DNA of 64,000 nt. Origin: Pneumocystis sp. 'macacae' (Eukaryota > Ascomycota > Pneumocystomycetes > Pneumocystales > Pneumocystaceae). Of the stretch, positions 1 to 11,623 are shown piece by piece. The position numbers and the translations under genes are program-made. Location of the stretch: contig CM030725.1 of the NCBI GenBank assembly GCA_018127085.1, positions 473,433 through 537,432 on the forward strand, read 5' to 3'. The notes below the pieces were generated by a model, which saw only the letters and a list, made by a program, of their open reading frames with translations, ran no database searches and was not told the origin of the DNA. How positions within the stretch are numbered: position 1 is the stretch's first letter; each line of letters starts with the position of its first letter.

Positions 1-1119
1 CAAAACTACATTTGTAACATTTCCTATTTTTGAACATTCTTCCAAAATATCCTCTTTGAGGTCCATTATAAGTGTAATGTTATCCTAAGTATATTAAGTA
101 ATAATTAGTATATTGCTTTTTTATATACTTCAAGTTCTTTTAGAGTAAACATGTGTTTTAAAATAACAACTTTCGACCACCTTCCTGAAGTAGTGGAATT
201 ATTATCATCCCATTCTGATATTTTGCTTAAATATGTTAATATATTATTTTGAAAAAATATAAACACACTCATTTAATTTTTTCAATTTTTGTTGCAATTT
301 TCGTTTTTCATTCATAGACCTCTTAATTGAATTTTGTTGAGATTTTTTATAAGATGCATCCGCCTTGGATGATCAACAATGAAGCTGTAAAATTATCTTT
401 TACCTGTTGTACCCTCATTTTTTGTCCATTTTTATCGTCTAGACGTAAACACGTATCATCCAACAGCTGAATGGCAAGTTTAACGCTTTCCTCTCGAAAA
501 AATATGACCACTGCATCACCCTTTGGTTCCCCTCGTTCATTTACATAGATTTTGATTCTAGGCTTGCCTGTATCGATGTTTTCACTTATGACTCCGCATT
601 TTGAGAATCGTTCTCGTATTTCGTCCTCTGTTACATCCAGTGGAAGATTAGAAACATAAACTGCTGTGTTTTTTGGTGCAGTGTTTGGTTTTTTATTGAA
701 TGTTTGATCATCATTTTCTCCTCCCTGTATATTCAAATAAATCTCTAAAGTACATAATTACATAGTCCTACATGCCTTTTTTTTGCGTTTTCGTTGCTTA
801 TTTACAGGGATAGACTCATCAACACCTTCTACTGCGTATGCTTCTTGCTGACGCCGGATCAATTCTTCATCTGTCTAAAACATACCCTTAAACAAATTTT
901 AATGCTTCTAGCTTTTATTTTACATACAGACAAGACCCATATTCCTCGTCGATCATCATATTCATATTCATTTCTGTCTTTGTCCTCATAAGTCCATCTG
1001 TTTTTGCGTAGATCAAATTCAACTGCTTCACCGATTAAAGGATTTTCTTTATATATTTCACTGTTATTTGATGATATACTACTGCCTTCATTTGAAATAT
1101 CTTGCTTATTCGTCTCCAT
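1..1119 (-). CDS. CUS2: CUS2/Tat-SF1-like U2 snRNP splicing factor (3' end outside window)
   Basis: Nuclear RNA-binding protein of the CUS2/Tat-SF1 family, which helps U2 snRNP fold and pre-spliceosome assembly. The first exon starts with the ATG at 1119 and encodes an acidic leader with a WTYEDKDRNEYEYDDRRGIW segment typical of this family; it ends at a GTATGT donor. A short Lys/Arg-rich exon follows (about 776-874). The exon from 724 down to about 403 carries RRM1, with VYVSNLPLDVTEDEIRERF (RNP2) and GEPKGDAVVIFF (RNP1). Further exons give a basic linker (about 362 downwards) and then ELEDNITLIMDLKEDILEEC, the start of the C-terminal U2AF-homology RRM. The left window edge cuts this second RRM. 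At least four introns of about 40-60 bp are needed. It is divergent from TRM8, with 81 bp between the start codons. Exon ends were placed by eye. Confidence 0.88.
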
Positions 1120-1200
1120 TTTGTAGTTTGTACATTGACTATATCTAGTTTACGTTAATTTGTAGGTTAACGCTTGATTTTTGAAAAAAAAGTAGCCAAA

Positions 1201-2181
<981 letters not shown>

Positions 2182-2302
2182 TTTTTATTATATAATATTT
2201 CAAAAAATATTTTTATGAAATCAATTTGCCCCTGTCGATAAATTGATTTGAAATGTAAAAAAACCTAATGAAATAGTTATTTAATACTATGTTGCATCAT
2301 CA

Positions 2303-5300
2303 ATGAAAGACGTATCGCTGAAGTTTACGTCTACATATGTGGTAATTTCTATTTTAACTGGACTTATTTTTCGTTTTTTTACTTTCTATCAAGTTTTTAT
2401 TATAATTATTATTTATTGTGTTTTATTTCTAATATCTTTTTTTTATGTCGCATCCAGATATCTTAGAAAGTCTAGAACTAAGGATTATACAGAAATAATA
2501 AGGCCTTTGGCATTTGCAAAACCATCAGAATGGATAAAAGCGATTGAAGCTTATGAAAAAGAAATGTCTATAGATAACCTACATTTGCCGCTTTATGATT
2601 CTAAACTTGTCTCTGAAGCATTTGATAAGATCATAGAGCTTGTTATTCGTGATTTTGTAGTGAGATGGTATAAAGAAATTTCTCCTCATGGTGCTTTTCC
2701 TGTTGTTATTGAAAAAACTATTCGATATTCCTTAATACAGCTTGGAAATCGTATAAAAGCTATAGATATAGGAGATGTTATTGTCAGGAAGATTATTCCA
2801 ATAATTACGTCTCATATTGCAGAATTTTCAATTGCAGATGCGAAAGTTCAACATCTTGGTCTTAAACAAAGTCTTACCGATTTGACAGAGCTAAATCTTG
2901 CTATAGCAAGAAAGTATAATAATGGGAAACTTCATCCAGCTGTTACATTTTTTCACTCAGGAAGTGTTATTTATCAAAAAGATCATCTTAGAAAACTAGT
3001 TGGCCGAATTATTGGTTTTATATTACCCAATTCTGAATTGAATAGTAAAGTTGTTTTTACTTTAACTAGAGAGATTATTTCCTGTGGAATTTTGTCCCCT
3101 ATAATAGAATTATTGATAGATCCTGATATATTAAATCAGTTAATAGAAACCATTGTAAGCTTTATATAAAATATTTTTAGTTAACATTATATATAGAGTA
3201 GTTCTATAATACGGGAGCGAAAAAAGATTAAACACATTAGGGATATTCTTAAAAAACATTTATTATATGAAAAAATAGAAAAACATAAATATATACCAAA
3301 ATTTTCATTAAATGATGATAAAATGTTTGAAAGATATATACATTTTATAAGACATTGTAACAATTTATCTAATTTAAGAAAAATGAGGAATTCACTTGCT
3401 TTAGAAAATCATAAATTTCAATCAAACATAAGTATATTAAAAGAAGTAATATAATTGATTAATATATTAGGTTCTAATAAACATGATTCTCAAAATAACC
3501 AATATATAGAAGATGTTTTAGCTAAATTTCAAAAAAGTAAATATTATTTAGAAAAACAAATAGGAATGTTGACAGGAAATATAAGCAGTGATGTTTAATT
3601 TGTATAAAATGTTTTTTTTTATTTTTAACTTTTTATAGTATTCTAGCTTTGTTTTACAAACTCCTGAACTTTTATTTACTCAGAAAGATGCTAAATTGAT
3701 AGAAATATTACATAACGTTTCAGGGTTATCATATTTTATGGTAAAATATGTTTATCATAAATAAATAATTTAATTTTTAAGGAATTTATGGATCAAAAAA
3801 ATAGAATAGTTTTAGTTCAATTTTGGCTTGTTGTGAATGGTCTTAATAATCCTTTTGATCACGATATTTCTTCCAAAAATGATCCATTGGGAGCTATTTT
3901 TATTTTTCCTGAAAATATTAATGTTAGACTATCATACAAAGAAGATATTTCTACTGTTTTTGAAACATATTTTTCGGAGGATCTTTTGAATATATCAGAA
4001 GAAAATAAAAATATTGTTAAGGAATTTATTGAATTACCTGATATGCCTGAAAAATATCATAATGTTAGAATTGTATTATCTAAAATACAAAATGAAGTTT
4101 TTGAAATTATGCAAGAAAAAGACCTCCCAGGCTTTATAAAAAGTGAATTTTTTTTAAAATATTTGACTACAATGGCGGAAGAAACTTCAAAAAATTTTAA
4201 AGAAACTTGTCAAAATCATTTATTTGATAATACATCAATGAAGACTTATATAACATCTGATTTTAACTCTGAATATAATTCTAGTTCTGTTTCAGACATT
4301 CCTCTTATCCAAAATTTCAAGAAAGGATCATGCAATAATAATGATATTGATTTTGATATTTTACAGGAAGTTGAAACTGTATTGAATGATATTATAGACA
4401 ATGACGAGGATAATCAAAGAAAATGCAAAACAAATATAAATACAGAAAATACGAATTTTTCTGAGGATTCTTCAAAAACCTCGGCTTATTATTTGAAAAA
4501 TTCTTTAACAAAATCTTTATCTAATTCTAATTCTTTTGATAATTTTTTTTATTCTACAGATAAAAAAGTTCGTACTCCATTATTTGAAGAATCTGAGCAA
4601 CTCGATATAGATTCATCTCATGATAATCATAACATTGACGATTTAACTGACGCTGATATTCATCATGCTTCACCTGGTGATTTAACCCTTTCCGAAGCTA
4701 TTGATAATATTTCTTTGGAAATTGATAGTCTGATTTCTGAAGAATCTGTTCTTAGTTCCCTTATAAAAAAAGCAGAACTTACTAATAGTATTTCTGAGCT
4801 TAAAATTCTTAAAAAATCAATTAAAACTATTCAATCAGAAATTCGTCGTAAAAAATACCAAAGACAGCAATATATAATTCAGGAAAGCGATAATTTGCTT
4901 TATGTTAGTTTATTCTGTGTTTTTGAATTCAATTTTTAATTTTTATAGGGAAGATCAAAAATATTTATACCAACTGTAACAATAGGGATAGAAATAGATG
5001 GATCTGAATATACTTTGTATATAATAGAAATACAAAAGTTTGATTCTTCTAAAGTGCTAACTGCAGGATGGATTCTTGGACGTCGTTATAGTGAGTTTTT
5101 TCATCTTCATCAAAGATTAAAAGCACATTTTCCAAAAGTGCGAAATATTGAGCTTCCGAAAAAAAGTGTTGTTTTAAAAATGCAAAAATCTTTTATTGAA
5201 GCAAGAAGGGTTATGCTTGAAAAATACCTTCAAGTAGAAAGTATTTTTTTATTGAAAAATATTAAATTTAATAGACTTTATTGCAAATTCCAGAAGTTTG

Positions 5301-6106
5301 TGCATCAAAAGAATTACGTATATTTTTATCTCAACAAAATTCTACATTACCATCATTACAAAAGGATCCTGATTCAACATCTTATTCTGATCCACGAGAA
5401 ATTATTGGGTATATTTTTAAATATTTTTCTGAAGGAGTAGATGACTTGTCACTTAATCCTTTAATAGATAATCTTTCAGAAACTAGTTTTAATATATTGG
5501 ACACAGTTACAACAAAAGAAAATACCAAAATTTCTCTCAATCAGCAAACTCAAAATTTGAAAGTTTTAGAAAATGATGTAACAGCATTTACAAAGCCTAT
5601 ATGCGATTTATTTTTGGAAATTTTTGATCTTAAAAAGTCAAATAATTGGCTAAAAGGACGCGCTATTATTATGATATTACAACAATTATTGGGCGGTGCT
5701 ATTGAACGGTATTTTTCTTTATCAATACACTTTTTATTTATTAATAATCAGAAAACTTCGTGAAACTCTGAGACAAGCTTTTGGAGAACAATCTATCTTA
5801 AATATACTTGAAATATTAAGAAATACATTATGGCCAAATGGAATATTAATAAAAAATCGTCCATTGAGATCTTATGAAGAAAAAATAAAAACAAGACTAG
5901 AAGCTGGTTTTTTATTTTCTGCTATATTTCCTAGTTTGTTTCATTTTATCCAATACAATCTTCTAATCTTATAAGGTTATTTACCTGATGTTGCACATAA
6001 AAAACTGTTTAATATATTACAAAATTCTTTGTTAAATTCACATTTAATATTTAGCATTTTTGATGAAATTATTGAAATTATTTTCCCTGAAATAAAAGAA
6101 ACATGA
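2303..6106 (+). CDS. MDM1: Mdm1/SNX13-type sorting nexin (TM-PXA-RGS-PX-nexin C)
   Basis: ER-anchored sorting nexin; yeast Mdm1 tethers ER to vacuole and lipid droplets. The first exon (2303-3169) encodes two N-terminal hydrophobic segments (about residues 10-50, rich in Ile/Phe) and then a PXA domain (RPLAFAKPSEW, ISPHGAFPVVIEK). Short exons at about 3210-3600 and 3650-3740 continue a helical region. The exon beginning near 3780 starts an RGS-like domain with FWLVVNGLNNPF and continues into a long acidic, Ser/Asn-rich linker. The PX domain begins at about 4947 (FIPTVTIGIEIDG), with GRRYSEFFHLHQRLKAHFP and the LPKKS phosphoinositide-binding segment at about 5060-5180. A nexin C-terminal domain (LRETLRQAFGEQSILNILE) spans about 5755-6106. 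This domain order is specific to Mdm1/SNX13/SNX14/SNX25. Introns were inferred; the exact junctions around 3170-3790 are approximate. Confidence 0.88.
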
Positions 6107-6907
6107 ATTAAAAAAAAATCATTTTTCATTAATTATTTATGATTTTTTTTAAAATATTTATAATTAAATATAACTTTCTCTTTTCCTTACTACTATCAAC
6201 TTAATTCCTGTAAATTTATTAGATAAATGTTTATATCTTTTTATTCTTTACATATATTTAAGATTGTATTTTACATATATTTACAATTAGGTAGTATCTA
6301 TTTTAAATTACTTTCTTTTTCTTTTATATCATTGCTATGTATTTTTTTTAATTTAACAAATTTCTAAGTTATGCTATAAAATCTCTTTTATTCTTTTATT
6401 TATTTTCAAAAATTGCTTTAAACACTTCTACTATTTCTACTACTAATGCAAATTTATTTTATGTAAATCTCTAGAAATCCTGTATACAATGTTTCAATAT
6501 CTTTTACTTTTTTACTTGCTATCTATCAATTCCTAATTCCTTCTCAACTCCAGCTTTATTTGTTATTGAAAGTGATATCACACCAATATTTTCAATAGTA
6601 ACGCGACAATACTACCTCTATCCAACTCTTAAAGTATCAAATAATTCTCTACGTTTATCTTTTCCCAGTAACATCTCTACTAATTATTACCTTAGCAACA
6701 CTTACTATGGTAACTTCTTACTAAACATATAAGTTACCGTGGAAACGAATGTTACTGAGGCAACATTACATCACTCGACATAAATTCTCTGCACTCTAAC
6801 GACATAAATATCGTGTTTTTCTTAGAAAACTCAGGAAAAGATATGCATACTTATAATGAGTACATATATAGTTGTAAAGAACCCATAAAAGATGGATCAA
6901 GAGTACC
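6107..6907. other. Intergenic region, pyrimidine-rich, with X-box cluster
   Basis: About 0.8 kb between the Mdm1-type gene and the next gene, with no coding signal. The + strand is T/C-rich from about 6170 to 6680. The last 250 bp hold a cluster of RFX-type palindromes, listed separately, directly upstream of the unassigned gene. Confidence 0.6.
6686..6764. promoter_or_regulatory. Cluster of four RFX-type X-box motifs
   Basis: Four imperfect inverted repeats fit the RFX winged-helix X-box pattern (GTNRCC, 0-3 nt, RGYAAC): ATTACCTTAGCAAC at 6686-6699, CTTACTATGGTAAC at 6701-6714, GTTACCGTGGAAAC at 6733-6746 and GTTACTGAGGCAAC at 6751-6764. The third is the closest match. They lie about 145-220 bp before the likely start of the downstream gene. 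The repeats are seen directly; binding by an RFX factor (Sak1/Rfx1 type in fungi) is an inference. Confidence 0.6.
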
Positions 6908-8581
6908 ATGGCGGAGTGTGAGCACGGTAAGAGGATAATCATGCGATATTTTGATTTATCGGGAGATACAGCTTGCATATACAAGTCTGGCAACAATAGC
7001 GGCAACTACAGGGCGTGTATTGGCACGTCCAGCAAGAAAACCTATGGGAGGAACTAGAACGGTGGCGCAAATGTCAATAGAAGTACAGGGAGAGCAACAG
7101 GAAAGAAAGATGAAGATGCAGCGCCAGTGTATGGGTTTACTTGGAGGAAGATGGGGAACGATGTCCTTAACCTCATTGTCTACAGTATCTTCGGGACTCC
7201 ACATGGTGCCAAGTGTGTCGTTACGGAAATGGGGCAAAGAACATGCTCTTCAGTACCGAGAATTAGCACTGAATATGTCTCAAGGATATGATGTTGAACA
7301 CATATCATCATGGAAACCATATTTTAGTTCTCTTAGAGGAAAGAAGAAGTTTTTTTCTAGATCACCGAAAACAATGATTCGTCACTTGTACCCGTTTAAA
7401 TCAAAGCGTCCTGCGCCGTGTTTGGTATCAATTTATGATGTAGATAATCAACGTCCTTGTTCTATTTTTAGTATGGATAGTATTTATGAGTTTTCAAACG
7501 ATAGCATGGTTTTTTCGGATCCTGAATTTATTTCGTACAAATATTCAGCATCACCATCTATAATACCCTCCTTAATTATAAAGGATATACCATTAAATAT
7601 TTATGCTATGCATAAAAATGAGAAATCTATGTTTAATAAAGATATTTATATGGATGAAAACTGTAATCTTCGTGTCGACCAGCTTTTCGAGGTCATCAAT
7701 CCGTTAAATAAGCTTGCGATTAATGATAAGAAAGTTTATGAATGTTCGCAATTACCGAATAGACAGTTATCGCATCCTGTTTGCAATTTTTCGGATGAAA
7801 ATTCTTTTAGTAAAATGAAATCATTGCATCTTAATACTTGCAAAAACCTTGATAATATATCGAATGATATTTTATGGGATAATTTTAATGAAATTGAACA
7901 TACTGATCAGAAAAAAACGTTTGACTCTTTTGCACCTACAAACATGTTTTTAATGAATAAAAGAGTGCCAAGTTTTTATTCGCAACGTAATGAATTTGAA
8001 TGGAATAAGGAATACATGAAAGAGAGTATGCTGTATATCTTTTTATTTTCTTTTTCTTATTTTTTTATTTAGAGTCAAATGAAGTATGGGATGAAGATTT
8101 TGATGCAGATATTATTATACCAATAGATATTGCTAAACGACAAGATTCTATTAGAAGTCATCTTGGCAGTATACGGAAATTTGCATCATTAATTGAAGGT
8201 TATTCTATTTATTTCAGTCTAAACTTATAACAATATCTAGATTTAAAAGATTTAAGAAAAATTGCACAAAAAGAAGGTGATAATGATGAAATATGGCCTG
8301 AAGTAGAAGCAATTATTGCACTGGGGACTTTGGAAAATGATGTATTAGATATGCATGAATATGATTCTTTAAATAGTTCATCTCTTGATGAAAAGCAAAA
8401 TTTGCTTAGGGAAGTTATTATGAGAGCAATAGGAAAACAGTTTCCTACTGGTGAGCGAATCGGTTTAAATCCCGATAACTTGTCGGGGTTTGTTAATTAT
8501 GCAAGCTTATTAAAAGAAAAATGTCAAGGAATTGTTGATCCTATTCATACTTTTTCTAGTATTACTCATCAAGATGTTTAA
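6908..8581 (+). CDS. Conserved fungal protein, function not recognised (possible septation-network component)
   Basis: Open frame from 6951 to about 8030, continued by exons at about 8071-8200 and 8234-8581. The start is uncertain. An exon from the ATG at 6908 joined by a GTAAGA intron to an acceptor before CAAGAAAACC (about 7031) stays in frame; an ATG at 6892 with another junction and the internal ATG at 7042 are alternatives. The N-terminal part has a Trp/Lys block (VSLRKWGKEHALQYREL) and then a long Ser/Asn-rich low-homology stretch. The C-terminal part has an acidic WDEDFDADIIIP motif, then RQDSIRSHLGSIRKFASLIE and EIWPEVEAIIALGTL. That order recalls uncharacterised ascomycete proteins I loosely associate with septation-initiation regulators (Etd1/Byr4-like), but I cannot confirm the family. 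The promoter carries the X-box cluster. Confidence 0.6.
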
Positions 8582-8878
8582 AAATACTGGTTTGTATTCT
8601 TTAGTAAATTATACTATAGATTTTGTATTTTATTTGGGTAATTAACATTTAAATATATCCTTTATTAATTTTTAATCTGTTGTTTGATTTTTAAAGTAAT
8701 AGAATTATTAGTAATTTTTCATGTTTCAAAATTATAAATTCTTTTTGCTTTTATTTTTTTATTTTGATATAAAAATTATAAGTTTGTAATTTATTTTTAA
8801 AAACATTTAAGCGTTCTATAGCTTTAAAAATTGAAAACATAAGAGTTTTAAAAAAATACAAAATATATATTCAAATTG
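8582..8878. other. Intergenic region before SEC13
   Basis: About 0.3 kb of AT-rich DNA with homopolymer A and T runs. I see no gene or structured element in it. Confidence 0.5.
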
Positions 8879-10082
8879 ATGGTATCGCTATTATGTTTGA
8901 TAAAAAATGTTAATATTTACTTAGTTTTCAACAGTAACGAATCAGCATACATTGGAAACCCAACATGAAGATATGATTGTAAGATGATTACTTAGAAACT
9001 GTTTTAGTTTTAAATATTGTTTAACCCTTTTAAATAGCATGATGCAGCCATGGATTATTATGGAAGACGTCTAGCTACATGTTCATCTGACAAATCGATT
9101 AAAATTTTTGAGATTGATGGTGACCAACAACGACTAATAGAGACTTTAAAAGGGTAATAATATTATATTGTTTTCCTCAGAAATATGATAATATTTTATT
9201 AGTCATGATGGTCCTGTATGGAGGGTTTTGTGGGCGCATCCTAAATTTGGTACAATTCTAGCTTCTTGTGGATATGATGCTCGTGTTATTATTTGGAAAG
9301 AAACAAACAATACATGGGCAAAACTTGCTGAATATAACTCCCATCAGGCATCGGGTATACATTATTTAATTTTTCTTTATTTTATTCTGATATTACAGTT
9401 AATTCTATCAGCTGGGCACCACATGAACTAGGTGCTATTCTTGCATGTGGATCTTCAGATAGGAAAGTTTCTATCATAGACTTTAAAGATGATGGAACGT
9501 GGGATACACGGACGTTCCCTGCTCATTCCGTAGGATGCAATGCAGTTTCATGGTCTCCATCAACTCCACCAGCATCTCTTATACGAACGGGAAAAAATCA
9601 AGACATAAGTTTTTTTAAAAAAATTGTTACAGGTGGTTCAGATAATTTGTTGAAAATATGGTCTTATAGGTGTGTTGTAATTTTAATACTTAAGATATAA
9701 TTTTAATAAACAGTGTTGAACAAAATAATTGGGTGATTGAAGAGACATTGGAAGGACATACTGACTGGGTCAGAGATGTAGATTGGGCGCCAAATATTGG
9801 GTTGCCAAAGTCGTATATTGCATCTGCTTCTCAGGTATAAAAGGCATTTATAAATGTCATTAATTTTTGAAGGACAAAACTGTTATCATTTGGGTTCAAG
9901 AGGGTAATTCTCCCTGGAAAAAAGTTTATTTGTCAGATAAACCTTTTCCGGATGTTGTGTGGCGTGTTAGCTGGTCTCTTTTGGGCAATATTCTTGCTGT
10001 TAGTTGTGGAGATAATCGTATATATTTATATAAGGAGACACTTAAGGGAACGTTCAAACAAATTAATGAAATTACAAATTGA
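8879..10082 (+). CDS. SEC13: SEC13, COPII coat and nuclear pore beta-propeller
   Basis: Six-bladed WD40 protein shared by the COPII outer coat (with Sec31), the Nup84 nuclear pore subcomplex and the SEA complex. The coding sequence appears to start with a lone ATG at 8879-8881, followed directly by a GTATCG intron. The next exon reads [18 protein letters not shown], and the following one [20 protein letters not shown], which aligns with the start of yeast Sec13. Later exons give [70 protein letters not shown] and [20 protein letters not shown], ending KQINEITN at 10082. Length and motif order match the family. About six introns are present. RRP1 follows on the same strand. Confidence 0.95.
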
Positions 10083-10200
10083 TTTTGTAAAAAGATGTAT
10101 ATTAACTAAATATATTTTCTTGTTTTTGCATTAATAATTATTTCCTATGAATATGTTTTTGTTTAACGTTACAAAATTATTTTTAAAAATAAATTTTATA

Positions 10201-11112
10201 ATGATTATTGAAAAATCTTCAAAAGAGCCTGAATGTAGACAACTCGTTAAGAAGCTTGCGTCTAATGGTAATAAAATGTCTTGAATTTTTTAATTTAATA
10301 TTTTTTAGATAAAAAAACTCGAGATTCTGCAGTTATATCTTTATCTCATTTTTTATCTTTAAAAAAACAGTTAGACTATTCAGAACTTCTGAAACTTTGG
10401 AAGGGGCTGTTTTATTGTTATATTTTATTTTTTTATATTTTTTATTGATTTTTTATAAGGCATGTGGATGAGTGATCGTTCATTTACTCAACAAAAACTG
10501 GCAAATGATTTAGCAGATTTAGTTTCTAAGTGTTCTATAGACAATGCTTTATTATTTTTAAATGCTTTTTGGGAAACTATATGTCGAGAATGGATTTCAA
10601 TAGATGTTTTAAGGTTTTAGATATTATTGATGATATTTTCTAAAATTTCTCTAGATTAAATAAGTTTTATCTTTTAATACGTAAATATATTGAACAAGGG
10701 TTTCGTGTTTGTATGGCATCTTCATGGTCACAAGAAGTACTAAAAAAATATATTTTTATATTAAAGTCTATTCCTTTGAAGTATATTATTTAAATAATAT
10801 AATTGTTATTGATAATACTATAGTCCAATGAATCCTAAAATCCCAAATAGCATTCGTTATCATGTTTCAGATGTTTATTTAGATGAGCTTTATAAAGTCT
10901 CATCTGAGAAAATTCAAATTCAAAATTTTCCTATTCAAATATTTTTAGAACCATTTGTATATTTATTTAAAAAAACTTCAGATAAACATGTACGGAAACG
11001 AGTATTAGAAAATGTATTTCAAGATAAACGTATTGAGTTATGGTTAAACAAGAATGGCGATGATTATGGTTCTAATTTTAAAATGTTAGATATAAATGAT
11101 GATATTAGTTAG
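10201..11112 (+). CDS. RRP1: RRP1/Nop52 ribosomal RNA processing protein
   Basis: Nucleolar Rrp1/Nop52-family protein needed for 27S pre-rRNA processing and 60S subunit assembly. The exons read [20 protein letters not shown], then [23 protein letters not shown] (shown from two exon parts), [60 protein letters not shown] and a last exon at about 10828-11112. The [13 protein letters not shown] and [19 protein letters not shown] blocks are diagnostic. Introns of about 40-50 bp interrupt it near 10270, 10400-10460, 10620 and 10780. It is convergent with SEC26. It is about 240 residues long, close to the conserved core of the family, without the long C-terminal tail of some relatives. Confidence 0.9.
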
Positions 11113-11623
11113 ATACTCTATAAAAGAATAATTTGCATTTGATTATTAATAATGATTTTAAAATAAATTATGGGCATGAAAATTATAATTTAACAAGTTA
11201 TGAATAATAATAATAAATATGAAATCAATGTTTATATTTTGTTCAAAATAGTTTATTATCAATTACATTTAAGCTTTTTAATAAATTTGAAAATCGTTGA
11301 CATTTGATATTCTTTGGCTTTTATAAATATGAATAAAGATATATAAGGATAGATTGGTTTTTCTATATTTCTTTTAAAAAATAATCGCATATTTTTATTT
11401 TTAAAGAAATTTTAAATTTATTTTTTCTATTATTAAATTATTTAATTTTGATTTTAATAAAAATACTAGTAAAAAAAATATATAAATTTAATTCTTTTTA
11501 GAATAAAAATTAATATTTTATGTACAAATTCATTGAATAAATCAAAATGGTAACAAATATAAATCAATCTTGTATAATGAATTGATATTATAATTAACTC
11601 AATATTTTTTATTTTTTGCATTA
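11113..11623. other. Convergent intergenic region RRP1/SEC26
   Basis: About 0.5 kb of very AT-rich DNA between two convergent genes, with T-rich tracts on both strands that may serve 3' end formation. No gene is seen. Confidence 0.5.

Noticed and set aside
6951..7030. Start of the unassigned gene at 6951
   Set aside because: That position is a TTG codon in an open frame, not an ATG; a spliced start from upstream or the ATG at 7042 is more likely.
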